Shown here one piece after another: positions 1-7,341 of a stretch of DNA of 36,385 bases. Below the pieces are notes generated by a model. The model searched no databases, was not told the origin of the DNA, and saw only the letters and a program-made list of their open reading frames with translations. The position numbers and the translations under genes were made by a program. This DNA is from Acidovorax sp. CCYZU-2555. Its GTDB lineage: Bacteria; Pseudomonadota; Gammaproteobacteria; Burkholderiales; Burkholderiaceae_C. The stretch is taken from positions 1 through 36,385 of the forward strand of contig NZ_JAHCDD010000062.1 in the NCBI RefSeq assembly GCF_018413525.1. Reading direction: 5' to 3'. The number at the start of each line of letters is the position of its first letter. Position 1 is the stretch's first letter.

Positions 1-512
1 CCAACTCGGCCGCACTGGGCCTGCGCACCGGCGTCGATTCGCTGCGCCGCGGCCTGGTGATGCTGGGCTACGGCACGCTGCAGCGCTGGCTCGCCGACCA
101 GCTGCCGCATGCCGACACCGAACCCGATCTGCAGCCGGTGCGCGCCGCGATGGTGATGCGCGGCCAGCTCACGGAACGCCTGGTCGAGGCCGGCATGGGC
201 CACGAACTGCAGCGCGAAGTCTATTTGTGCGGCATGTTCTCGCAGCTCGATCTGCTGCTGGGCGAGCCGCTGGCCGGCAGCCTGCGCCGCCTGCCGCTGT
301 CCGATCGCATCTACCAGGCGATCATCGGCAAGACCGGCCCCTACGCGCCCAGCCTGGCGCTGGCCCAGGCGCTCGAAACGCCCGACGGCGCCGCCATCCG
401 CGCGCTGTGCCAGACGCACGAGATGGAACTCGAAAGCGTCAACCGCAACCTGCTGCGCATGCTGCGCGACGGCTGCGAGTCCGTACGCCCGATGCGCGCG
501 GAACCACGCTGA
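1..512 (+). CDS. HDOD-domain signalling protein, C-terminal part (likely EAL-HDOD type)
   Basis: The reading frame is open from base 3 to the TGA at 510-512, so only the C-terminal ~169 residues are visible. The stretch with GMFSQLDLLLGEPL, followed by an LPLSDRIYQAIIG segment, is typical of the HDOD domain that closes the two-domain EAL-HDOD (YuxH-like) proteins. HDOD domains are HD-phosphohydrolase relatives that usually lack the metal site and act as signalling or scaffold modules. The EAL half, if present, lies outside the window, so cyclic-di-GMP hydrolysis cannot be judged. A palindromic repeat begins 8 bp after the stop. The family call is fairly secure; the full architecture is inferred. 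Confidence 0.72.
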   Translation, partial: NSAALGLRTGVDSLRRGLVMLGYGTLQRWLADQLPHADTEPDLQPVRAAMVMRGQLTERLVEAGMGHELQREVYLCGMFSQLDLLLGEPLAGSLRRLPLSDRIYQAIIGKTGPYAPSLALAQALETPDGAAIRALCQTHEMELESVNRNLLRMLRDGCESVRPMRAEPR

Positions 513-519
513 GCCATCC

Positions 520-550
520 CCGTTCGCCCTGAGCCCGTCGAAGGGTGAAC
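520..550. repeat. Single palindromic repeat (REP-like)
   Basis: An imperfect inverted repeat starting CCGTTCGCCCTGAGCCCGTC and ending GAAGGGTGAAC. It sits 8 bp after the HDOD gene stop and belongs to the same family as the elements at 11307-11334 and 32007-32312. Its position directly downstream of a gene suits a transcript-end hairpin, although no T-run follows. Confidence 0.7.
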
Positions 551-664
551 AACCAGGGCTCGGGATGGGAGCGCGCGGCTTGCGTGAAAACACTCTAGGG
601 CGGATGCCGCATTGCGCATACAGTGGCATCCACTGCCTACTTTTCTCCCCCTGCCCACGCGCCC

Positions 665-1264
665 ATGCCCGCTGTCGAATTCACTGCCCTGCTGGTGCTG
701 GCCGCCGCCATGAGCTTCAGCCCCGGGCCGAACACCACGCTCGCCACCACGCTGGCCGCCAACCATGGACTGCGGCCCAGCCTGCGTTTCGTCTGTGCCG
801 TGCCTTTCGGCTGGTGCCTGCTGCTGCTGCTCACCGCCGCGGGCGTGGGCGCGCTGGTGCTGGCCGTGCCGGCGCTGCGCTGGGCGATCAAGGCGCTGGG
901 CATAGGTTATCTGCTGTGGCTGGCGCTGCGCCTGAGCCGCTCGGGCCAGCTCGCGCAGGCGCAGGGCGGCGGCCTCGCAGTGCAGTTCTGGCAAGGCGTG
1001 GGCCTGCAGTTCGTGAACATCAAGGCCTGGCTGCTGATGCTGACCGTGGTCGCGGGCTGGGTCGCCGGCCATGCCGATGCCTGGCAGCGGCTGGCCGTGG
1101 CGCTGCCGGTCATGGCGTTCTTCGCGCTGACCAGCAATCTGCTGTATGCCTGCATAGGCGCGCTGCTGCGCGGCTGGCTGGCCCATGGCCGGCGCCTGCT
1201 GTGGTTCAACCGCCTGATGGCCCTGCTTTTGCTGCTGACCGCGGCCTGGATGGTGACCGCTTGA
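665..1264 (+). CDS. LysE/RhtB-family amino acid exporter
   Basis: A 199-residue inner-membrane protein made almost wholly of hydrophobic helices (about six by eye). The family signature SPGPN is at residues 19-23, in the first helix, followed by a short polar turn (TTLATTLAANHG). LysE/RhtB proteins export amino acids such as lysine, arginine, threonine or homoserine; the substrate here cannot be read from sequence. I chose the ATG at 665 because it places the signature helix at the usual distance from the N-terminus and gives the usual family length of about 200 residues. A GTG at 623 in frame would add a proline-rich leader unlike the family. No clear ribosome binding site is seen. The next gene starts 237 bp later on the same strand. 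Confidence 0.85.
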   Translation: MPAVEFTALLVLAAAMSFSPGPNTTLATTLAANHGLRPSLRFVCAVPFGWCLLLLLTAAGVGALVLAVPALRWAIKALGIGYLLWLALRLSRSGQLAQAQGGGLAVQFWQGVGLQFVNIKAWLLMLTVVAGWVAGHADAWQRLAVALPVMAFFALTSNLLYACIGALLRGWLAHGRRLLWFNRLMALLLLLTAAWMVTA

Positions 1265-1501
1265 GCGCCGTTCGCCCCCCTGTGCACCAAAATTGCCATA
1301 GCCGCGCCTGTTGCCATTTTTTCGGTTTTGCACGCGATGGGCCCCGCAGGCGACAAAATGGGTGCATTGCTGGTGCGCCAGCGCGGACATTTACGCCGAG
1401 CCCGACGCTTCGCCCCCTCGCCAGCACATGCCCCACGACGGCGTGCCCCGATCCCAATCGCATTTCCGAATGCCGGTTTTAGCAAAGACAGAGAGATAGT
1501 T

Positions 1502-2686
1502 ATGACGAATTGGACCCTGGCAGCGCGTGCGGCCAAGATGAATCCTTCTGCAATCCGCGAAATCCTCAAGCTCACAGACCGACCCGGCATCATCAGCCTG
1601 GCCGGCGGCTTGCCTTCGCCCAAGGCGTTTCCGCTGAGCGCCTTCACCGAAGCCTGCGCCACGGTCATGGCCCGCGACGGCGCGACCGCGCTGCAGTACT
1701 CGACCAGCGAAGGCTTCGCGCCGCTGCGCCAGGCCGTGGCCGATCTGCTGCCCTGGGACGTCAATCCCGACCAGGTGCTGATCACCACGGGTTCGCAACA
1801 GGCACTGGACCTGATCGGCAAGGTCTTCCTCGACAAGGACAGCCGCATGCTGGTCGAGACGCCCACCTACCTCGGCGCGCTGCAGGCCTTTGCGCCGCAG
1901 GAGCCGATTGCCGTGAGCGTGGCCAGCGATGACGAAGGCATCCTGATCGACGACTTCGTCGCCCAGGCCGGCACCGGCGCCGACAAGGCCCGCCTGGCCT
2001 ATGTGCTGCCCAACTTCCAGAACCCCACGGGCCGCACCATGAGCGAAGCGCGCCGCGCGGCGCTGGTCGCCAAGGCCGCCGAACTCAACATTCCGCTGAT
2101 CGAAGACAACCCCTACGGCGACCTGTGGTTCGAAGAAGAGCCACCGCTGCCGCTGGCCGCGCGCAATCCCGAAGGCGTGATCTACATGGGCTCGTTCTCC
2201 AAGGTGCTGGCTCCCGGCCTGCGCCTGGGCTACCTGGTCGCGCCGCTGGACGTGTACCCCAAGTTCCTGCAGGCCAAGCAGGCCGCCGATCTGCACACGC
2301 CCGGCTTCAACCAGCGCGTGGTCGCCGAAGTCATCAAGGACGGCTTCCTCGACCGCCATGTGCCGACCATCCGCACGCTCTACAAGGCGCAGCGCGACAC
2401 CATGCTGACCGCGCTGACGCGTGAAATGGAAGGTCTCGACGTCAAGTGGACCCGCCCCGTCGGCGGCATGTTCCTGTGGGTCACGCTGCCCGAAGGCATG
2501 GTCGCCCAGACACTGCTGGCCGCGGCCGTCGAACGCCACGTGGCCTTCGTGCCCGGCGCGCCGTTCTACGCCGAGCATGCCGATCCGCGCACGCTGCGCC
2601 TGTCCTATGTGACCGCGTCGAGCGACGAGATCAACACCGCCATCGCCGCGCTGGCCGACGCCATCCGCGCAACGCTCAAAGCGTAA
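1502..2686 (+). CDS. PLP-dependent class I/II aminotransferase (LysN/aromatic aminotransferase type)
   Basis: A 394-residue fold-type I aminotransferase. The Schiff-base lysine is K234 in GSFSKVLAPGLRLGY. Other family landmarks are ISLAGGLPSPKAFP near the N-terminus, the TTGSQQALDLIGK cofactor-phosphate region, PNFQNPTG, and EDNPYGDLWF. This pattern matches the 2-aminoadipate/aromatic aminotransferase group that resembles the catalytic half of MocR regulators, but there is no N-terminal helix-turn-helix here, so it is an enzyme. The ATG at 1502 begins MTNWTLAARAAKMNPSAIRE, the usual family N-terminus; upstream in-frame sequence is not family-like. The stop TAA overlaps the next start (TAATG), so the PhzF-like gene is probably translated by re-initiation. 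Substrate is unknown. Confidence 0.9.
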   Translation: MTNWTLAARAAKMNPSAIREILKLTDRPGIISLAGGLPSPKAFPLSAFTEACATVMARDGATALQYSTSEGFAPLRQAVADLLPWDVNPDQVLITTGSQQALDLIGKVFLDKDSRMLVETPTYLGALQAFAPQEPIAVSVASDDEGILIDDFVAQAGTGADKARLAYVLPNFQNPTGRTMSEARRAALVAKAAELNIPLIEDNPYGDLWFEEEPPLPLAARNPEGVIYMGSFSKVLAPGLRLGYLVAPLDVYPKFLQAKQAADLHTPGFNQRVVAEVIKDGFLDRHVPTIRTLYKAQRDTMLTALTREMEGLDVKWTRPVGGMFLWVTLPEGMVAQTLLAAAVERHVAFVPGAPFYAEHADPRTLRLSYVTASSDEINTAIAALADAIRATLKA

Positions 2687-3627
2687 TGCCGGCGCCGCGC
2701 ACTCGCGCTTTCGCGCAGGTCGACGTGTTCACGCAGGTCGCGCTGCGCGGCAATCCGGTGGCCGTGGTGCTCGACGGCGAAGGTCTGGACGACGCCGCCA
2801 TGCAGGCGTTCGCGTCCTGGACCCAGCTGTCGGAAACCACGTTCGTGCTGCCGCCCACCGCGGGCGCGCGCGCGCAAGGCGCCGACTACCAGCTGCGCAT
2901 CTTCACGCCCGGCGGCGAACTCGCGTTTGCGGGCCACCCGACGCTGGGCAGCTGCCACGCGTGGCTGGCCCATGGCGGCCAGCCGCAGTCGGCGCAGCAT
3001 ATCGTGCAGGAGTGCAAGAAGGGGCTGGTGACGATTGCCCGCCGCGACGGCGCACTGGCATTTTCCGCGCCCTCGCTGGAACGCAGCGCACCCGCGCCCG
3101 ACTTGCTCGCCGCCGTGTGCCAGGCGCTGGCGCTCGCGCCCGGGCAGGTGCTCGCGGCCCAGCAGCTCGACAACGGCACCCAGTGGCTGGGCCTGCTGCT
3201 CGACAGCCCCGACACCGTGCTCGCGCTGGACCCCGACCACGCGCGCCTCAAGGCGCTGCGCCAGAAAGTCGGCGTCGCCGCGCTCTATCCAGCCGAAGAC
3301 GACAGCGGCCCGGCGCTGGTGCGGCGCTCCAGCCGCGAAGCACGCGCGTTTGCCTCCACCGCGGCGCCCGCAAGGCCCGCGGTACAGCTCGAAGTGCGCG
3401 CCTTTGCCGCGGCCACGGGCGTCAACGAGGACCCGGTCACGGGCAGCCTCAACGCCGGCTTCGCGCAGTGGCTGATCGCCGAAGGCCGGCTGCAGGCGCC
3501 CTATGTCGCCAACCAGGGCAGCTGCCTGGGCCGCGACGGCTGGGTGCATGTCAATGCCGACGACCAGGGCCAGCTCTGGATAGGCGGACATACCGTGGGC
3601 TGCATCCAGGGTTCGGTGCTGCTGTAA
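2686..3627 (+). CDS. PhzF-family isomerase/epimerase
   Basis: A 313-residue protein with the two-lobed PhzF/diaminopimelate-epimerase-like fold. Recognisable segments are FTQVALRGNPVAVVL near the N-terminus, WTQLSETTFV with the probable catalytic glutamate E50, FAGHPTLGSCHAW, and the C-terminal EDPVTGSLN. The family contains PhzF, which isomerises trans-2,3-dihydro-3-hydroxyanthranilate in phenazine synthesis, but most members have unknown substrates and no phenazine genes are visible here. The start ATG overlaps the aminotransferase stop by one base, so the two are one operon and plausibly act on the same small molecule. That pathway link is inferred. Confidence 0.88.
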   Translation: MPAPRTRAFAQVDVFTQVALRGNPVAVVLDGEGLDDAAMQAFASWTQLSETTFVLPPTAGARAQGADYQLRIFTPGGELAFAGHPTLGSCHAWLAHGGQPQSAQHIVQECKKGLVTIARRDGALAFSAPSLERSAPAPDLLAAVCQALALAPGQVLAAQQLDNGTQWLGLLLDSPDTVLALDPDHARLKALRQKVGVAALYPAEDDSGPALVRRSSREARAFASTAAPARPAVQLEVRAFAAATGVNEDPVTGSLNAGFAQWLIAEGRLQAPYVANQGSCLGRDGWVHVNADDQGQLWIGGHTVGCIQGSVLL

Positions 3628-3712
3628 CGCCCGGTCCCGCAAGTGACAGCGGGCGTGCGCCCCGTCGCTTGCGTGACTTGCGCCGCCGCGCGCCCTGCCC
3701 ACAATCGCGCCC

Positions 3713-4387
3713 ATGGGAACCCTCTACCTTGTGCGCCATGGCCAGGCCTCGTTTGGTGCCGATGATTACGACCAGCTCAGCGCGCGCGGCCACGATCAGG
3801 CGCGGCGCCTGGGCGAGTATTGGCGCGAGCGCGGCATGGTGTTCGATGCGGTGCTGGTCGGCACGCTGCGCCGCCACCGCCAGACGCTGGACGGCATAGG
3901 CGAAGGCCTCGAAGGCTTGACCGCGCCGGTCACCGCCCTGCCCGGCCTCAACGAATACGACAGCCATGCGCTGCTCACGGCAATCCACCCGCAGCCCCTG
4001 CCCCGGCCCGACACGCCCGAACTGTATCGCCAGCATTTCCGCCTGCTGTGCGACGCGCTCGCGCAGTGGATGGCCGGCGTGATCAGCCCCAAGGGCATGC
4101 CCAGCTGGGACGACTTCTCGGCGGGCGTGCACGGCGCGCTCGAACAGGTGCGCCAGCAGCATTCCGGCCAGAACGTGCTGCTGGTCAGCAGCGGCGGCCC
4201 GATCTCGGCGGCCGTGGGCCAGGTGCTGGGCACCTCGCCCGAAGCGACGATCGCGCTCAATATGCGCATTCGCAACAGCGCCGTGACCGAGTTCAGCATC
4301 AGCCCGCGGCGGCTCATGCTGCAGACGTTCAATACGCTCAATCACCTCGACAGCGACGCCCACCGCGATTGGGCAACCCACGCCTGA
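3713..4387 (+). CDS. Histidine phosphatase superfamily protein with altered second motif
   Basis: A 224-residue protein of the phosphoglycerate-mutase-like histidine phosphatase fold. The N-terminal LVRHGQASFG carries the phosphorylated histidine, H9, and R8. In classical members the second catalytic histidine lies in a V-[ST]-H-G-G segment; here the equivalent is VSSGGPI with serine (S160) in place of histidine. A glutamate at the acid position is suggested by LNEYDSHALL. The change could mark a separate subfamily with a different acid-base arrangement or reduced activity. It sits 85 bp after the PhzF-like gene and 22 bp before an unrecognised gene on the same strand, so the three are probably co-transcribed. 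Substrate unknown. Confidence 0.85.
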   Translation: MGTLYLVRHGQASFGADDYDQLSARGHDQARRLGEYWRERGMVFDAVLVGTLRRHRQTLDGIGEGLEGLTAPVTALPGLNEYDSHALLTAIHPQPLPRPDTPELYRQHFRLLCDALAQWMAGVISPKGMPSWDDFSAGVHGALEQVRQQHSGQNVLLVSSGGPISAAVGQVLGTSPEATIALNMRIRNSAVTEFSISPRRLMLQTFNTLNHLDSDAHRDWATHA

Positions 4388-4409
4388 ACCACATGTTGTA
4401 CAAAGTGGC

Positions 4410-4889
4410 ATGACCGCCACTTCCACCACGAATGCCGTCCCACCCTGCGTGACCCTGCATCTGGGCGCCGTGCAGGGCTGGCTCGCGCTCTCCGACGACG
4501 AGCGCCACGACCTGCCGCTGGGCCTGCACACGCTGGCCCAGTACCGCTTCAAGGGAAAGATGCCCGATGCGCTGGCGCTGGAGCAAGGCATAGAGGAAGT
4601 CGAGGACGCGATCATGCCCGCCGGGCCCTGGCTGCCGCGGCCCGTGCGGCTGCAGACGCACGATGCGCTGCTGCACGACATCGCGCGTGTCGCGACGGCC
4701 GACAAAGTGCTCACGCGCGACGCCGTGGAGCAGTTGTTCGAACGCCTCGCGCGCCAGGCGCAGCGCGCCGGCCCGGCCGATGCGCTGCTGCCGCAGGACC
4801 CGGTCTGGGCCGCGGCGCTGCTGGTGTTGCGCGAATGCCTGCACCATTGGCAGGTGAGCGAAATCCACCTCGCGGGCGTCAATCCCTAA
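4410..4889 (+). CDS. Conserved-looking hypothetical protein
   Basis: A 159-residue soluble protein that I do not recognise. It has no signal peptide, no membrane helix and no CxxC motif. It is acidic and rich in leucine, alanine and histidine, and looks mostly helical. It begins 22 bp after the histidine phosphatase gene, which suggests co-transcription. Its stop codon overlaps the stop codon of the oppositely oriented creatininase-family gene by four bases (CTAA), leaving no room for a terminator between them. Codon use with high third-position GC throughout supports a real gene. No function is proposed. Confidence 0.7.
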   Translation: MTATSTTNAVPPCVTLHLGAVQGWLALSDDERHDLPLGLHTLAQYRFKGKMPDALALEQGIEEVEDAIMPAGPWLPRPVRLQTHDALLHDIARVATADKVLTRDAVEQLFERLARQAQRAGPADALLPQDPVWAAALLVLRECLHHWQVSEIHLAGVNP

Positions 4890-5752
4890 TAAGGCTTGGC
4901 TTCGTCGACCAGCGTCGACGCGGGCAGCGCATGGATCTCCTGCAGCAGTTGCACCAGCCCCCTTGCCGAAGCCTCGACCATGGCCTGGCCGCGCTCGGCG
5001 GTCGCGGCCGCGGCGTTGCCTACCGCGCCCGCGGGGTTGTAGTCCTGTATCGCCCAGCCCATCTTGGCGCTGCGGCCATTGCCCAGCAGCGCGTACTGCT
5101 TTGAACGGTCTTCCGACGTGGAGGCGAAATTGCGCGCCTGCACCATGTCGACCGTGCCCGGCGCGAGATGCAGCATCATCGAAGTCTCGACTTCGCCGCC
5201 GTGAATGCCGAAGCGGTGTTCGTGCGCGCAGAACTGCTGGTTGGCCGCATCGCCCGCGAGCCCGAACCAGCTCGTGCTGTAGACCAGCAGCCGGTGCTTG
5301 ACGCGCAGTTCGCGCGCGACGATGTCCATGGCGCTGACCTGGCCGCCATGGCCGTTGAACAGCAACAGCTTGCGCACGCCCGCGCGCGCCACGCAGGCGC
5401 CGATTTCGCTCCACAGCGCGATCAGCGTCGCGGGCTCCAGCGTCAGCGTGCCGGCGTAGGCCTGGTGCTCCATGCTCAGGCCTATGTTCTGCGGCGGCAG
5501 GCACAGCAGCGGCAGTTCGGGCGGCAGCAGCGCCAGCGCGGCGTCGAGCACGCCCTGGGCCAGTGTCGCATCGACCGACAGCGGCAGGTGCGGCCCATGC
5601 TGCTCGACGGCCGCGACCGGCAGCAGCGCCACGGTATCGGCCGCGAGCCCGTTGGTTTGCGCCAGCGCGAAGTCGCGCGCGGACGCCTGGGCCCACCAGC
5701 GCGAAGGCCAGCGGGGCGGGGATGCAGAAGAGGTCGCAGACATGTTCGCCAT
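4886..5752 (-). CDS. Creatininase-family amidohydrolase
   Basis: A 288-residue member of the creatininase (CrnA/MftE/ArfB-like) family, metal-dependent hydrolases of cyclic or formyl amides. Visible metal-site segments are PVAAVEQHGPHLPLSVD, FNGHGG and GIHGGEVETSMMLH, which carry the expected glutamate, aspartate and histidine ligands. I placed the start at the ATG reading MANMSATSS; a second ATG three codons later (5743) is equally possible, and neither has a clear ribosome binding site. Starts farther upstream would run across the promoter region shared with the MATE gene at 5805, which is divergent with only ~50 bp between. Substrate is unknown; creatinine is only one possibility in this family. 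Confidence 0.85.
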   Translation of the reverse strand: MANMSATSSASPPRWPSRWWAQASARDFALAQTNGLAADTVALLPVAAVEQHGPHLPLSVDATLAQGVLDAALALLPPELPLLCLPPQNIGLSMEHQAYAGTLTLEPATLIALWSEIGACVARAGVRKLLLFNGHGGQVSAMDIVARELRVKHRLLVYSTSWFGLAGDAANQQFCAHEHRFGIHGGEVETSMMLHLAPGTVDMVQARNFASTSEDRSKQYALLGNGRSAKMGWAIQDYNPAGAVGNAAAATAERGQAMVEASARGLVQLLQEIHALPASTLVDEAKPY

Positions 5753-5804
5753 GGTAGTGCAGATGGCTGACAGCGGACCGCGACCGAACCACGCACAATG
5801 CGCC

Positions 5805-7268
5805 ATGGCATCCACTACCCGTGACCTTACCCAAGGCCCGATCGGCAAGACCCTGCTGGTCTTTTCGCTTCCCATCCTCGCCGGCAACGTGCTGCAATCG
5901 CTCAACGGCTCGATCAATGCGATCTGGGTCGGGCACTACCTGGGCGAGGCCGCGATCACCGCCACGGCCAATGCCAACAACCTGCTGTTCGCGCTGATCG
6001 GACTGATGTTCGGCATAGGCATGGCCGCGACCATCCTGGTCGCCCAGGCCATGGGCGCGCGCAACCTGCCCCAGGCCAAGCGCGTCATAGGCACCAGCGC
6101 CACGCTGTTCGGCGCGGCCTCGATAGGCATTTCGGTGCTGGGCTGGCAGTTTTCCGGCCATATCCTGGCGCTGCTGGGCACGCCGCCCGAAGCGCAGCCG
6201 CTGGCCGTGGCTTATCTGCGCGTGATCTTTCTCGCGATTCCGCTGCTCTATCTGTTCACTTTCGTGTCGGCCGTGATGCGCGGCGCGGGCGACACGCGCA
6301 CGCCGTTCTATTTCCTGCTGCTGGTGGTGCTGCTCGACACCGCGCTCAACCCGCTGTTCATCTTCGGCTGGGGGCCGGTGCCGGCCATGGGCATTGCCGG
6401 CTCGTCCATGGCGACACTGGTCGCGCACAGCATAGGCTTTGCGGCGCTGCTCGCCTGGCTGCGCTGGCGCGCGCATCCGCTGTGGATAGGTTCGGCCGAG
6501 CTGCACCTGTTCGTGCCCGACGGTCGCATCCTGCGCGCGCTGATCGTCAAGGGCCTGCCCATGGGCGCGCAGATGGTGCTGATCTCGATGTCCATGCTGA
6601 TGCTGATGGGCATGGTCAACAGCCATGGCGTGCAGCTGTCGTCGGCCTATGGTGCGTCGCTGCAGCTCTGGACCTATGTGCAGATGCCCGCGATGGCCAT
6701 AGGCGCGGCGTGTTCGTCGATGGCAGCGCAGAACGTGGGCGCGGGGCTGTGGAAGCGTGTCGACGCAACGGCGCGCGCGGGCGTGCTGTGCAATGTGCTG
6801 ATGACCGGCACGCTGATCGCGCTGGCGGTCGCCGCCGACCGCCAGGTGCTGTCGCTTTTCCTGCCCGACGGCAGCGCGGCGCTGGAAACCGCGCGCCACC
6901 TCAACCATATCGCCATAGGCTCGTTCCTGTTCTTCGGCGTGACTTTCGTGATTTCGGGCGTGGTGCGCTCCACGGGCGCCGTGGTCGCGCCGCTGGTGAT
7001 CCTGGCGCTGGCGCTGTGGGGCGTGCGCGTGCCGTTCGCGCAGTGGCTGCAGCCCATCCTGGGCGTGGACGCGATCTGGTGGAGTTTCCCGGTCAGCGCG
7101 GCCTGCGCGATGCTGCTGTCGCTGGGCTATTACCGCTGGGGCGGCTGGCGCAAGGCGCGCATGCTCACGCCGGCCGCAGACCCGCTCGCCACGCCGGCCG
7201 AAGTCGGCGGCCTGCCGCCGTCGCCTGTCTGCTCGCAGTCCGACGACAGGCTTGCGACGGCACGCTGA
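5805..7268 (+). CDS. MATE-family multidrug/metabolite efflux transporter
   Basis: A 487-residue inner-membrane protein with about twelve hydrophobic segments in two homologous halves, typical of the MATE (NorM-like) Na+ or H+ antiporters. The start MASTTRDLTQGPIGKTLLVF is a standard family N-terminus (LTEGPIGKTL type), and each half contains the characteristic helix 1 pattern with PILAGNVLQSLNGSINAIWVG-like residues. The last ~40 residues after GWRKARML form a polar tail beyond the final helix that is longer than usual. It is divergent from the creatininase-family gene. The substrate cannot be predicted. Confidence 0.9.
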   Translation: MASTTRDLTQGPIGKTLLVFSLPILAGNVLQSLNGSINAIWVGHYLGEAAITATANANNLLFALIGLMFGIGMAATILVAQAMGARNLPQAKRVIGTSATLFGAASIGISVLGWQFSGHILALLGTPPEAQPLAVAYLRVIFLAIPLLYLFTFVSAVMRGAGDTRTPFYFLLLVVLLDTALNPLFIFGWGPVPAMGIAGSSMATLVAHSIGFAALLAWLRWRAHPLWIGSAELHLFVPDGRILRALIVKGLPMGAQMVLISMSMLMLMGMVNSHGVQLSSAYGASLQLWTYVQMPAMAIGAACSSMAAQNVGAGLWKRVDATARAGVLCNVLMTGTLIALAVAADRQVLSLFLPDGSAALETARHLNHIAIGSFLFFGVTFVISGVVRSTGAVVAPLVILALALWGVRVPFAQWLQPILGVDAIWWSFPVSAACAMLLSLGYYRWGGWRKARMLTPAADPLATPAEVGGLPPSPVCSQSDDRLATAR

Positions 7269-7341
7269 TGCGCGGCGCGCTACCATCCCTCAAGCCTGTT
7301 GCGGAACCAAACCGCCTCCGCCGGGCTCCCACCTTGCGAAC

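Noticed and set aside
623..664. Upstream GTG start for the LysE-type gene
   Set aside because: It would add a proline-rich polar leader not seen in the family; the ATG at 665 matches family length and topology.
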